Shown piece by piece: positions 1 through 5,856 of a stretch of DNA of 6,284 nucleotides. This stretch comes from Bacteroidota bacterium (GTDB lineage: Bacteria > Bacteroidota > Bacteroidia > Chitinophagales > LD1), in contig JAQBNQ010000550.1 in assembly GCA_028288545.1 (NCBI GenBank), positions 1-6,284 of the forward strand, written 5' to 3'. The notes beneath the pieces were generated by a model. The model did not search any database, had not been told where the DNA came from, and saw only the letters and a list, made by a program, of their open reading frames with translations. Within the stretch, counting starts at the first letter, position 1; each line of letters starts with the position of its first letter. The position numbers were made by a program, and so were the translations under genes.

Positions 1-1226
1 ATTTAAAAGAAGCTTATAACCCCTTAATCGGTTTTTTATACGGATGGAGTTTATTTGCCGTAGTGCAATCAGGTACTATAGCTGCGGTGGCAGTTGCCTT
101 TGCCAAATACACCGGCGTTCTTATCCCACAGCTTAGCGAGAATAATATTTTACTGGAGTTAGGTTCATTTAAAATTTCGGCGGCACAACTGCTTGGCATC
201 TTTTCAATTTTTATATTGACATTGATAAATGCGAGAGGCATCAACTACGGAAAAATTGTAGTGCGCATTTTTACTTCAACAAAACTTATTGCGCTTTTTG
301 GTTTAATAGTGCTGGGCATTTTCGTTTGCCGCAATCCGGACTTTTGGCACCTGAACCTGCAACACTTTTGGGATTACGGAAGTTATACGGTTAAGGATGG
401 CAAGGTAAGTTTTGAATCGCTCACAACGATTGGTTTATTTACGGCACTTGGTGTAGGTATGGTCGGCTCCTTGTTTAGCAGCGATGCCTGGAACAATGTA
501 ACCTTTATTGCAGGAGAAATTGAAAACCCGAAACGCAGCATTCCGCTCAGCTTATTTTTTGGAACGGTTATCGTTATCTCGCTATACATATTAGTCAATG
601 TTGCTTACCTCAACCTCCTCCCGTTCTTTGGCGACCCTAACGCTGCAACGGCTGCAGGCAAGGGAATTATGTTTGCCGAAAAAGAACGGGTAGCAACAGC
701 TGCATCCATGCAAATATTCGGAGCTCCTGCAGTTGCTATTATGGCGGTGCTTATCATGGTTTCCACATTTGGTTGTAACAATGGCATAGTACTATCCAGT
801 GTTCGCGTTTACCAGGCAATGGCCAAGGATGGTTTGTTCTTCAATAAAATGAAAGACAACAATCGTTTTGGAGTGCCCGGATATGCTTTGTGGATCCAGT
901 TTATCTGGAGCTCGGCTCTTTGCCTTAGTGGCAAGTACGGCGACCTGCTCGATTACGTAATGTTTGCTGTTATGCTGTTTTACATTTTTACCATTTACGC
1001 AATTTTTAAACTGCGCAAAAGCCGACCTGATGCCGAGAGACCTTATAAGGCTTTTGGGTATCCCATTGTGCCTATCATCTACATTATACTTGCAGCGCTT
1101 TTTTGTATTGATCTTATTTATATGAAGCCGTTGAACAGTCTGCCGGGCTTAGGGATTGTGTTGCTAGGGTTGCCCATTTATTATTTTTGGCACGGAAGAA
1201 AGAATACAAATGCAATAGAACGCTGA
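1..1226 (+). CDS. APC-superfamily amino-acid permease, 5'-truncated by window edge
   Basis: Inner-membrane secondary transporter of the APC superfamily, most like the LAT/YfnA-type amino-acid permeases; the substrate cannot be read from sequence. The frame is open from base 3, so the GTG at 63 is an internal valine and not a start; the true start lies upstream. About 407 residues are visible, and family members are usually somewhat longer, so roughly the first two membrane helices are missing. About ten hydrophobic segments remain, consistent with TM3-TM12 of a 12-helix fold. The family hallmark after TM6 is clear: FSSDAWNN followed by GEIENPKRSIP, around bases 474-545. A charged loop (KLRKSRPDAERPYKAFGYP) sits between the last two helix pairs, as is usual. 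The gene ends in TGA, 51 nt before apt. No terminator is seen in that gap, so read-through into apt is possible. Family assignment is firm; specificity is unknown. Confidence 0.93.
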   Translation, partial: LKEAYNPLIGFLYGWSLFAVVQSGTIAAVAVAFAKYTGVLIPQLSENNILLELGSFKISAAQLLGIFSIFILTLINARGINYGKIVVRIFTSTKLIALFGLIVLGIFVCRNPDFWHLNLQHFWDYGSYTVKDGKVSFESLTTIGLFTALGVGMVGSLFSSDAWNNVTFIAGEIENPKRSIPLSLFFGTVIVISLYILVNVAYLNLLPFFGDPNAATAAGKGIMFAEKERVATAASMQIFGAPAVAIMAVLIMVSTFGCNNGIVLSSVRVYQAMAKDGLFFNKMKDNNRFGVPGYALWIQFIWSSALCLSGKYGDLLDYVMFAVMLFYIFTIYAIFKLRKSRPDAERPYKAFGYPIVPIIYIILAALFCIDLIYMKPLNSLPGLGIVLLGLPIYYFWHGRKNTNAIER

Positions 1227-1277
1227 TTTGTTATGATTAGATGATTTCTTAATACAGGCAATAAAAATCGTGTAGTA

Positions 1278-1835
1278 ATGAATAATAATTTAAGTCTAAC
1301 CTTAAAAGAAAAACTGGATTCAGTAATTCGCAACGTTCCGGATTTTCCGAAGCCAGGAATTCAGTTTAAGGATATTACACCTATTTTTTTAGATGCAAAG
1401 CTGTGCGATGAAATAGCGGATTACATTATCAACTCCTTTTTGCATAATCATGGAAAGATAGATGCCATTTGCGCTATTGAAAGCCGCGGCTTTTTTATAG
1501 GTATGTTGATTGCAAATAAATTGGGCATTCCGCTCTTCCCGGTTCGCAAGGCAGGAAAACTTCCCGCTAAGACAAGAGCTTATACTTATTACCTGGAATA
1601 CGGCACTGCAACGCTCGAAATTCACACCGGTGTGGTTAAGCCTAACTGGAACATTATGATACACGATGATATCCTTGCCACGGGTGGTACCGCCATGGCC
1701 GCTGCTGAGTTGGTAAAAGCCGAGGGAGGCAAAGTTGCCGGGTTCTCCTTTATTGCAACGCTGGATTTTTTGAAAGGGCGCGATAAGATATTGCCTTACT
1801 CGGGCAATTTGGTTACTGCCGTGGCATTTGAATAA
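1278..1835 (+). CDS. apt: Adenine phosphoribosyltransferase
   Basis: Cytosolic purine-salvage enzyme converting adenine plus PRPP to AMP and pyrophosphate. At 185 aa it matches the usual full length (about 180). Recognisable elements in order: the N-terminal PDFPKPGIQFKDITP (residues 21-35), ESRGF (68-72), the VRKAGKLP loop (89-96), LEYGTATLEIH (106-116), and the PRPP-binding segment HDDILATGGT (129-138) with the acidic pair D130/D131. E107 of LEYG aligns by motif with the catalytic glutamate known in this family. Small departures from the common form are alanine in VRKAGKLP where proline is usual, and histidine before the DD pair where a hydrophobic residue is typical; neither should abolish function. 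ATG is preceded by an A-rich stretch without a Shine-Dalgarno, normal for Bacteroidota. There is no convincing promoter in the 51-nt gap from the permease, so the two may be co-transcribed. A hairpin follows at 1883-1914. Confidence 0.95.
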   Translation: MNNNLSLTLKEKLDSVIRNVPDFPKPGIQFKDITPIFLDAKLCDEIADYIINSFLHNHGKIDAICAIESRGFFIGMLIANKLGIPLFPVRKAGKLPAKTRAYTYYLEYGTATLEIHTGVVKPNWNIMIHDDILATGGTAMAAAELVKAEGGKVAGFSFIATLDFLKGRDKILPYSGNLVTAVAFE

Positions 1836-1882
1836 AATTAGTAAGCTAACAAGATGGAAGGCCCCGGAACGTACTATGCAGT

Positions 1883-1914
1883 GGGAGGTATCTTCAGAAG
1901 CAAATCTCCCTTTT
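1883..1914 (+). terminator. Probable intrinsic terminator after apt
   Basis: GGGAGGT (1883-1889) pairs with ATCTCCC (1904-1910), giving seven base pairs including one G-U. The 14-nt loop contains a small nested CTTC/GAAG pairing, and TTTT follows directly at 1911-1914. The hairpin lies 48 nt after the apt stop and before the candidate promoter of the next gene, which is where a terminator is expected. The short stem and short T run keep confidence moderate. Confidence 0.5.
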
Positions 1915-1924
1915 AAATAGGCTT

Positions 1925-1954
1925 TCGCAAACCGCCCCTTTTTTAGTACTTTCG
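1925..1954 (+). promoter_or_regulatory. Candidate Bacteroidota promoter for the acyl-CoA dehydrogenase
   Basis: The -7 box TACTTTCG at 1947-1954 differs from the Bacteroidota consensus TAnnTTTG by one base. Nineteen nucleotides upstream is TCG (1925-1927), one mismatch from the -33 TTG. A start of transcription around 1960 would leave a leader of about 20 nt before the ATG at 1983. The position between a terminator-like hairpin and the gene supports it, but both boxes are imperfect. Confidence 0.5.
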
Positions 1955-1982
1955 CCCCGCTTATTTACCTAAATCAAATACA

Positions 1983-3179
1983 ATGGAAGCAGCCGCTGCA
2001 CATGGAATTGAAGCTACCGGAATGAATTTCGATTATAACGAAAACCAGATAATGATTGCACAATCCATAAAGGATTTTGCAGATAGAGAAATACGTCCAA
2101 ATTTGATGAAGTGGGATGAGGAGCAGCATTTTCCTAAAGACCTGTTCCATAAAATGGGCGAGCTGGGATTTATGGGCGTTTTTGTACCCGAAAAATACAG
2201 TGGTGCTGGCTTTAGCTACCTGGAGTATGTTACTGTTGTTTCGGAAATATCAAAGGTTTGCGGTTCGGTGGGGCTTTCGGTAGCTGCACATAATTCGCTT
2301 TGCACCGGCCATATTTATTACCACGGAACAGAAGAACAAAAGAAAAAATACCTGCCTAAACTGGCTACGGGCCAGTTATTGGGTGCATGGGCCTTAACAG
2401 AGCCCAATACCGGCAGCGACGCTATGCGTATGAAATGCACTGCTAAAAAAGTAGATGGCGGATGGGTATTGAACGGCACCAAGTGCTGGATCACTCACGG
2501 CATTAGCAGTGACGTTATTCTTGCCATTGTAAGAACCGGCGAATTGCTGGACTCTCATGGTATGACGGCTTTTATTATTGAAAGAGGCACCAAGGGTTTA
2601 AAGGCAGGAAAGAAGGAAAACAAGCTAGGCATGAGAGCTTCGGAAACTGCAGAAGTAATTTTTGAAGATTGCTTTGTACCTGATGAAAATGTTTGTGGTG
2701 GTGAAGCTAAAATTGGAAGCGGTTTTCAGCAAGCAATGCAAGTGTTGGACGGAGGACGGATTTCTATAGCTTCTTTGGGTCTTGGTATAGCCAAAGGCGC
2801 TTATGAGGCTTCGGTAAAATATGCCAAAGAGCGCCAGCAATTTGGCCAGCCAATTGGCAATTTTCAGGCAATAGCATTTAAACTGGCTGATATGGCCGTT
2901 AAAATTGAGGCCGGAGAACTGTTAACCATGCAGGCGGCTTATTTGAAGAATACCGGCCAGAAAATGACCAAAGAATCAGCTTTTGCCAAATATTACACCT
3001 CAGAGGCCTCGGTTGAGATATCCACAGATGCCATCCAGATCTTTGGTGGATACGGCTATACCAAGGATTTCCCGGTTGAGAAGTTCTACCGCGATTCTAA
3101 GCTTTGCACTATAGGCGAAGGAACCTCGGAAGTTCAAAAACTGGTTATTTCAAGGGAAATAATGAAAGGAAACATCTAG
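1983..3179 (+). CDS. Acyl-CoA dehydrogenase (FAD-dependent)
   Basis: Cytosolic flavoenzyme that introduces the alpha,beta double bond into an acyl-CoA (fatty-acid or branched-chain amino-acid breakdown), passing electrons to electron-transfer flavoprotein. At 398 aa it is full length. The all-helical N-domain spans roughly residues 17-135. ALTEPNTGSD (137-146) is the flavin/substrate signature at the start of the beta domain. LDGGRI (255-260), RQQFGQPIGNFQ (284-295) and the full second family signature from Q352 to D371 (FGGYGY core) lie in the C-terminal helical domain. E379 in GEGTSEVQ sits where short- and medium-chain enzymes carry the catalytic base. Chain-length specificity cannot be decided; a short-chain or butyryl-type enzyme is plausible. 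The chosen ATG has A at -3 and an A-rich leader. Met14 (base 2022) begins the region that aligns with typical family N-termini and is an alternative start. No beta-oxidation partner genes adjoin it. Confidence 0.94.
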   Translation: MEAAAAHGIEATGMNFDYNENQIMIAQSIKDFADREIRPNLMKWDEEQHFPKDLFHKMGELGFMGVFVPEKYSGAGFSYLEYVTVVSEISKVCGSVGLSVAAHNSLCTGHIYYHGTEEQKKKYLPKLATGQLLGAWALTEPNTGSDAMRMKCTAKKVDGGWVLNGTKCWITHGISSDVILAIVRTGELLDSHGMTAFIIERGTKGLKAGKKENKLGMRASETAEVIFEDCFVPDENVCGGEAKIGSGFQQAMQVLDGGRISIASLGLGIAKGAYEASVKYAKERQQFGQPIGNFQAIAFKLADMAVKIEAGELLTMQAAYLKNTGQKMTKESAFAKYYTSEASVEISTDAIQIFGGYGYTKDFPVEKFYRDSKLCTIGEGTSEVQKLVISREIMKGNI

Positions 3180-3190
3180 AAGCCCAAAAT

Positions 3191-3219
3191 GTGGATTTCC
3201 TATTTTGATGTAAATCCGC
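3191..3219 (+). other. Stem-loop after acyl-CoA dehydrogenase, possible weak terminator
   Basis: GTGGATTT (3191-3198) pairs with AAATCCGC (3212-3219) over eight base pairs, one of them G-U, around a 13-nt loop. It begins 11 nt after the stop codon and ends just before the rpsU promoter. No T run follows at once (the next bases are AACAATTTGG), so it is not a canonical intrinsic terminator. It could still protect the 3' end of the upstream mRNA or assist termination. Confidence 0.35.
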
Positions 3220-3225
3220 AACAAT

Positions 3226-3255
3226 TTGGTTTTTAGCAAGGAAGTCTTATTTTTG
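3226..3255 (+). promoter_or_regulatory. rpsU promoter, exact match to Bacteroidota consensus
   Basis: TTG at 3226-3228, a spacer of exactly 19 nt, then TATTTTTG at 3248-3255 reproduce the Bacteroidota primary sigma-factor consensus (TTG-N19-TAnnTTTG) without mismatch. Transcription is expected to begin a few bases downstream, around 3260-3263, leaving a leader of about 15 nt before the rpsU ATG at 3277. The -33 TTG is in frame with rpsU and could be mistaken for a start codon. Confidence 0.85.
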
Positions 3256-3276
3256 CAGTCCAAAATTTATATAAGC

Positions 3277-3471
3277 ATGTTAATAATCGATGCCAGAGAA
3301 TCAGAATCAATTGATAGAGCATTAAAGAAGTACAAGAAGAAATTCGAAAAAGCAGGTATCCTTCGCCAGCTTCGTGAGCGTCAAACGTTTACAAAGCCAA
3401 GCGTAAGAAAAAGAACTACCGTTTTGAAGGCTGCTTATATCCAGACTTTAAGAATAGCTGAAGAAGGATAA
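3277..3471 (+). CDS. rpsU: 30S ribosomal protein bS21
   Basis: Small-subunit ribosomal protein located on the platform near the 3' end of 16S rRNA. It is 64 aa from ATG 3277, a normal length for Bacteroidota. The N-terminus MLIIDARESESIDRALKKYK is followed by a basic helix (KKFEKAGILRQLRERQTF) and a second helix (KPSVRKRTTVLKAAYIQTL), the family layout. A longer frame beginning at TTG 3226 would add 17 residues, but it starts inside the -33 promoter box and lacks family similarity, so ATG 3277 is chosen. Tyr54 matches the residue reported in the Flavobacterium johnsoniae ribosome structure as helping to sequester the anti-Shine-Dalgarno end of 16S rRNA. The 5' leader shows no Shine-Dalgarno. 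The gene is a single-gene unit between its own promoter and a strong terminator. Confidence 0.96.
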   Translation: MLIIDARESESIDRALKKYKKKFEKAGILRQLRERQTFTKPSVRKRTTVLKAAYIQTLRIAEEG

Positions 3472-3492
3472 TCTCTTCTTTAAACATATAAC

Positions 3493-3531
3493 AGGCTCAT
3501 TCCGTTTATTGGAATGGGCTTTTTGTTTTTT
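3493..3531 (+). terminator. Strong intrinsic terminator after rpsU
   Basis: AGGCTCATTCC (3493-3503) pairs with GGAATGGGCTT (3511-3521) over eleven base pairs, including two G-U pairs, with a 7-nt loop. A T-rich tract interrupted by a single G (3520-3531) follows directly. It sits 21 nt after the rpsU stop and isolates rpsU from the mrp operon. Confidence 0.88.
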
Positions 3532-3536
3532 ACCCC

Positions 3537-3582
3537 CATCCCTTTCGTTTCTAAAAGGAGAAACTAATACGGTTTGGGGATG
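3537..3582. repeat. Nested inverted repeat upstream of mrp
   Basis: An outer pair, CATCCC (3537-3542) with GGGATG (3577-3582), encloses an inner perfect pair, GTTTCT (3547-3552) with AGAAAC (3559-3564), around the loop AAAAGG. The outer right arm abuts the candidate -33 box of the mrp promoter. It could be a DNA operator or an mRNA fold if transcription starts further upstream. Six-base arms can arise by chance, so no function is claimed. Confidence 0.3.
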
Positions 3583-3604
3583 AGACAACATTTGAGCAAT
3601 TTCG
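3574..3604 (+). promoter_or_regulatory. Candidate promoter of the mrp-nfu-pyrF operon
   Basis: TTG at 3574-3576 and CAATTTCG at 3597-3604, separated by 20 nt, resemble the Bacteroidota pattern TTG-N19-TAnnTTTG; the -7 box has two mismatches. Transcription would begin near 3610, giving a leader of about 15 nt to the mrp ATG at 3626. A promoter is needed here because the rpsU terminator lies directly upstream, but this exact placement is tentative. Confidence 0.42.
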
Positions 3605-3625
3605 CACCGTAATATTTAAGAACAG

Positions 3626-4732
3626 ATGAAATACACGCAGGAAGATATTTTGAATGCCTTACGACATGTCGATGACCCGGATATTCATAAAGATCTGGTA
3701 ACCCTTAACATGATCAGTAATATTGAGGTTAGTGATGATAAAGTAAAGTTCAAACTTACCCTTACCACTCCGGCTTGTCCGCTTAAAGAGAAGATTCGTA
3801 AAGATTGCGTGGATGCTATTCACCAATACATTAATAAGGATATGCAGGTGGAAGTGGATATTGATTCAAATGTTACTTCTAACCGCAATACCGGCATCAA
3901 TATTCTACCCAGTGTAAAGAACATTATTTGTGTTGCTTCCGGAAAGGGCGGGGTTGGCAAATCAACGGTTGCAGTAAACCTGGCGGTTAGCCTTGCAAAA
4001 ATGGGTGCCAGCGTTGGATTAATTGATGCTGACATTTATGGGCCATCTGTACCAACTATGCTGGGCGTAAGAGGAAAAAAGCCCGAAATAAGACTGATAA
4101 AAGATAAGCACTACATGGTACCTTTGGAGGCAGAAGGAATAAAGATTTTGTCCATTGGTTTATTAGTGGATGAGCGCCAGGCCATTGTTTGGCGTGGCCC
4201 CATGGTAACCTCGGCATTACGCCAATTTGTAACAGACTGCATTTGGGGTAAACTCGACTACCTGATTGTAGATATGCCTCCGGGCACAGGTGATGTACAT
4301 ATAACCATAGCACAGACTGTAAATGTAACTGGAGTAGTAATTGTTACCACGCCACAGGAAGTGGCCCTGGCTGATGCCCGTAAAGCTTTGGCAATGTTCA
4401 GGCTGGATACAATGAATGTTCCGGTGTTGGGCATAGTTGAGAACATGGCTTATTTTACTCCCATAGAGTTACCCGAAAACAGGTATTACATTTTTGGAAA
4501 AGATGGCGGCAAAAAGATGGCGGACGAATATGAGTTGCCCCTGCTAGGGCAAATTCCTATAGTACAGGGAATTCGCGAAGGTGGAGATATTGGTAAGCCG
4601 GCAAGTCTTTATGGACGTGAGAATAGCATCATAGCAAATGCCTTTGACGAATTGGCTGCAAATGTTGCTCAACAGGTTGCCATTAAAAACGCTACCTTAG
4701 AGGCGCAAAAAAAGGACCAGGTATTATCATGA
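3626..4732 (+). CDS. mrp: Mrp/ApbC/Nbp35-family P-loop ATPase with N-terminal MIP18 domain
   Basis: Cytosolic ParA/MinD-superfamily ATPase implicated in Fe-S cluster carriage or delivery. It has 368 aa. Residues 1 to about 85 form a MIP18/DUF59 domain with the conserved TTPACPL segment (C51). The ATPase follows with the deviant Walker A GKGGVGKST (106-114), the DADIYGPS segment (134-141), VDMPPGTGD (215-223) and TTPQE (241-245). ApbC/Nbp35 proteins bind a bridging cluster through a CxxC shortly after the ENM segment. Here that stretch reads ENMAYFTPIELPENRYYIFG (272-291) and contains no cysteine; the only cysteines are C51, C61, C102 and C205. This variant loop looks typical of Bacteroidota Mrp from memory. 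The stop overlaps the nfu start by 4 nt (ATGA), implying translational coupling. Family is certain; the cluster-carrying mechanism is not. Confidence 0.95.
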   Translation: MKYTQEDILNALRHVDDPDIHKDLVTLNMISNIEVSDDKVKFKLTLTTPACPLKEKIRKDCVDAIHQYINKDMQVEVDIDSNVTSNRNTGINILPSVKNIICVASGKGGVGKSTVAVNLAVSLAKMGASVGLIDADIYGPSVPTMLGVRGKKPEIRLIKDKHYMVPLEAEGIKILSIGLLVDERQAIVWRGPMVTSALRQFVTDCIWGKLDYLIVDMPPGTGDVHITIAQTVNVTGVVIVTTPQEVALADARKALAMFRLDTMNVPVLGIVENMAYFTPIELPENRYYIFGKDGGKKMADEYELPLLGQIPIVQGIREGGDIGKPASLYGRENSIIANAFDELAANVAQQVAIKNATLEAQKKDQVLS

Positions 4733-4998
4733 TAGTTACAGATTCAAAAGAATTACTGCAAAGAGTGGAAGCCTCGCTTGACACCATGCGTCCTTATTTA
4801 AATGACGATGGTGGCAATGTGGAAGTAGTGGAAATTACCGATGACATGATAGTAAGGCTTAGACTGATGGGCGCTTGTAGCACCTGTCCGCAAAGTTTTA
4901 TGACCATGAAGGCCGGAATTGAAGAGGCAGTAAAACGTTCGGTACCCGAAATAAAAGGAGTTGTAGCGATTAACCTGGTTAAACCCGTTGATGAATAA
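4729..4998 (+). CDS. NifU C-terminal-domain (Nfu) Fe-S scaffold/carrier
   Basis: Small cytosolic protein of the NifU-C family, thought to hold a [4Fe-4S] cluster at a dimer interface and pass it to target apoproteins. The 89 aa form a single domain. PYLNDDGGNVEVV (22-34) is the family N-terminal signature, and the cluster-ligating CxxC is C50/C53 within GACSTCPQS. It lacks the A-type domain found in front of Nfu in E. coli NfuA. The start ATG lies within the mrp stop (ATGA), so translation is probably coupled to mrp and the two products are made together. Its own 3' end overlaps the pyrF start by 8 nt. The partnership with Mrp is inferred from gene order and known Fe-S roles of both families. 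Confidence 0.94.
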   Translation: MIVTDSKELLQRVEASLDTMRPYLNDDGGNVEVVEITDDMIVRLRLMGACSTCPQSFMTMKAGIEEAVKRSVPEIKGVVAINLVKPVDE

Positions 4999-5818
4999 AA
5001 AAGAATTATACCAACTAATTGTAAAAAAGAAAAGTTTCCTGTGTGTTGGGCTTGACACACACATTGACCTCATTCCAAAGCACCTTCTCAAATATCCCGA
5101 TCCCGTTTTCGAATTCAACAAGGCCATTATTGATGCTACCATTGATATTGCCATGGGATATAAACCCAATCTGGCTTTTTACGAAAGTATGGGACTAAAG
5201 GGATGGGAAAGTCTTCATAAAACCATGGAGTACCTCGGCAAGTTTAAGGGCGAGGTTTTTACCATTGCCGATGCAAAGCGGGGAGATATTGGCAACACAT
5301 CAAAAATGTACGCTAAGGCCTTTTTCGAACAAATGGATTTTGATTCGGTTACGGTAGCCCCGTACATGGGCGAGGATTCCGTAAAACCTTTTCTTGAATA
5401 CAAGGACAAGTGGGTGATACTTTTGGGCCTAACCTCTAACAAAGGCAGCAACGATTTCCAATTTTTAGAAACCGGTAATGGCAAACTCTACGAGCAGGTT
5501 ATAACCAAAGCACAACAATGGGGCTCCCCCAATCAATTGATGTTTGTAGTTGGCGCAACACACCCCGAAGAATTTAAAAATATAAGAAGCATTGCCCCCG
5601 ATTATTTTTACCTGGTACCTGGTATTGGAGCACAGGGAGGCGATATGGATAAAATTTGTGAAAACGGCTTAAATGATCAATGTGGCCTCATCATCAACTC
5701 GGCCCGCAATATAATTTTCGCTTCTACGGGAGAGGATTTTGCTGCTGCAGCAAGGGAAAGTGCATTAAAAACCAAGCTGGAAATGGGCAAATTTATTCCA
5801 ACATTCTCCCATCAGTAA
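4991..5818 (+). CDS. pyrF: Orotidine 5'-phosphate decarboxylase (long, type 2 form)
   Basis: Cytosolic enzyme of de novo pyrimidine synthesis that decarboxylates OMP to UMP. At 275 aa it belongs to the longer subfamily (the E. coli type is about 245 aa). VGLDTHIDLIP (19-29) provides the first substrate-binding strand. DAKRGDIGNTS (94-104) holds the catalytic Asp-Lys-Asp set D94/K96/D99 in the type 2 arrangement. VAPYMGEDS (122-130) follows, then VPGIGAQGGD (209-218), the phosphate-binding region. NSARNIIFAS (236-245) carries R239, a probable phosphate ligand. ATG 4991 is chosen; a TTG one codon upstream is possible but less likely. The start lies within the last codons of nfu (ATGAATAA), so it is the third gene of the mrp-nfu-pyrF operon. 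No terminator is visible in the 38-nt gap to the next gene. Confidence 0.96.
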   Translation: MNKKELYQLIVKKKSFLCVGLDTHIDLIPKHLLKYPDPVFEFNKAIIDATIDIAMGYKPNLAFYESMGLKGWESLHKTMEYLGKFKGEVFTIADAKRGDIGNTSKMYAKAFFEQMDFDSVTVAPYMGEDSVKPFLEYKDKWVILLGLTSNKGSNDFQFLETGNGKLYEQVITKAQQWGSPNQLMFVVGATHPEEFKNIRSIAPDYFYLVPGIGAQGGDMDKICENGLNDQCGLIINSARNIIFASTGEDFAAAARESALKTKLEMGKFIPTFSHQ

Positions 5819-5834
5819 AATTCTTATACATTTA
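5804..5834 (+). promoter_or_regulatory. Weak candidate promoter for the TPR-like gene
   Basis: TACATTTA (5827-5834) is one base off the Bacteroidota -7 box TAnnTTTG, and TTC (5804-5806), 20 nt upstream inside pyrF, is one base off the -33 TTG. The expected leader would be about 15 nt. Read-through from pyrF is an equally good explanation because no terminator separates the genes. Confidence 0.25.
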
Positions 5835-5856
5835 CGGCTCTAAAAATAAAAACGAC

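Noticed and set aside
63..65. GTG as start of the permease
   Set aside because: The frame continues upstream without a stop to the first base of the window and the upstream residues (GFLYGWSLFAV) are typical of an APC membrane helix.
1228..1257. Promoter for apt (TTG 1228-1230, TAATACAG 1250-1257)
   Set aside because: The spacing is 19 nt but the second box keeps only TA and the final G of TAnnTTTG; the match is too weak to call.
1389..1664. 91-residue minus-strand frame inside apt
   Set aside because: It lies fully opposite a well-supported enzyme gene and shows no family features.
3238..3245. AAGGAAGT as a Shine-Dalgarno for rpsU
   Set aside because: It lies in the spacer between the promoter boxes, more than 30 nt before the ATG and upstream of the expected transcription start.
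3580..3612. Ten-codon mini-frame MRQHLSNFAP upstream of mrp
   Set aside because: It is very short, the AAAAGGAG is about 20 nt away from its ATG, and it overlaps the proposed promoter, so it is probably not transcribed.
4798..5169. 123-residue open frame on the minus strand across nfu and pyrF
   Set aside because: It is antisense to two strongly conserved, motif-complete genes, has no recognisable motifs, and no promoter is seen for it.
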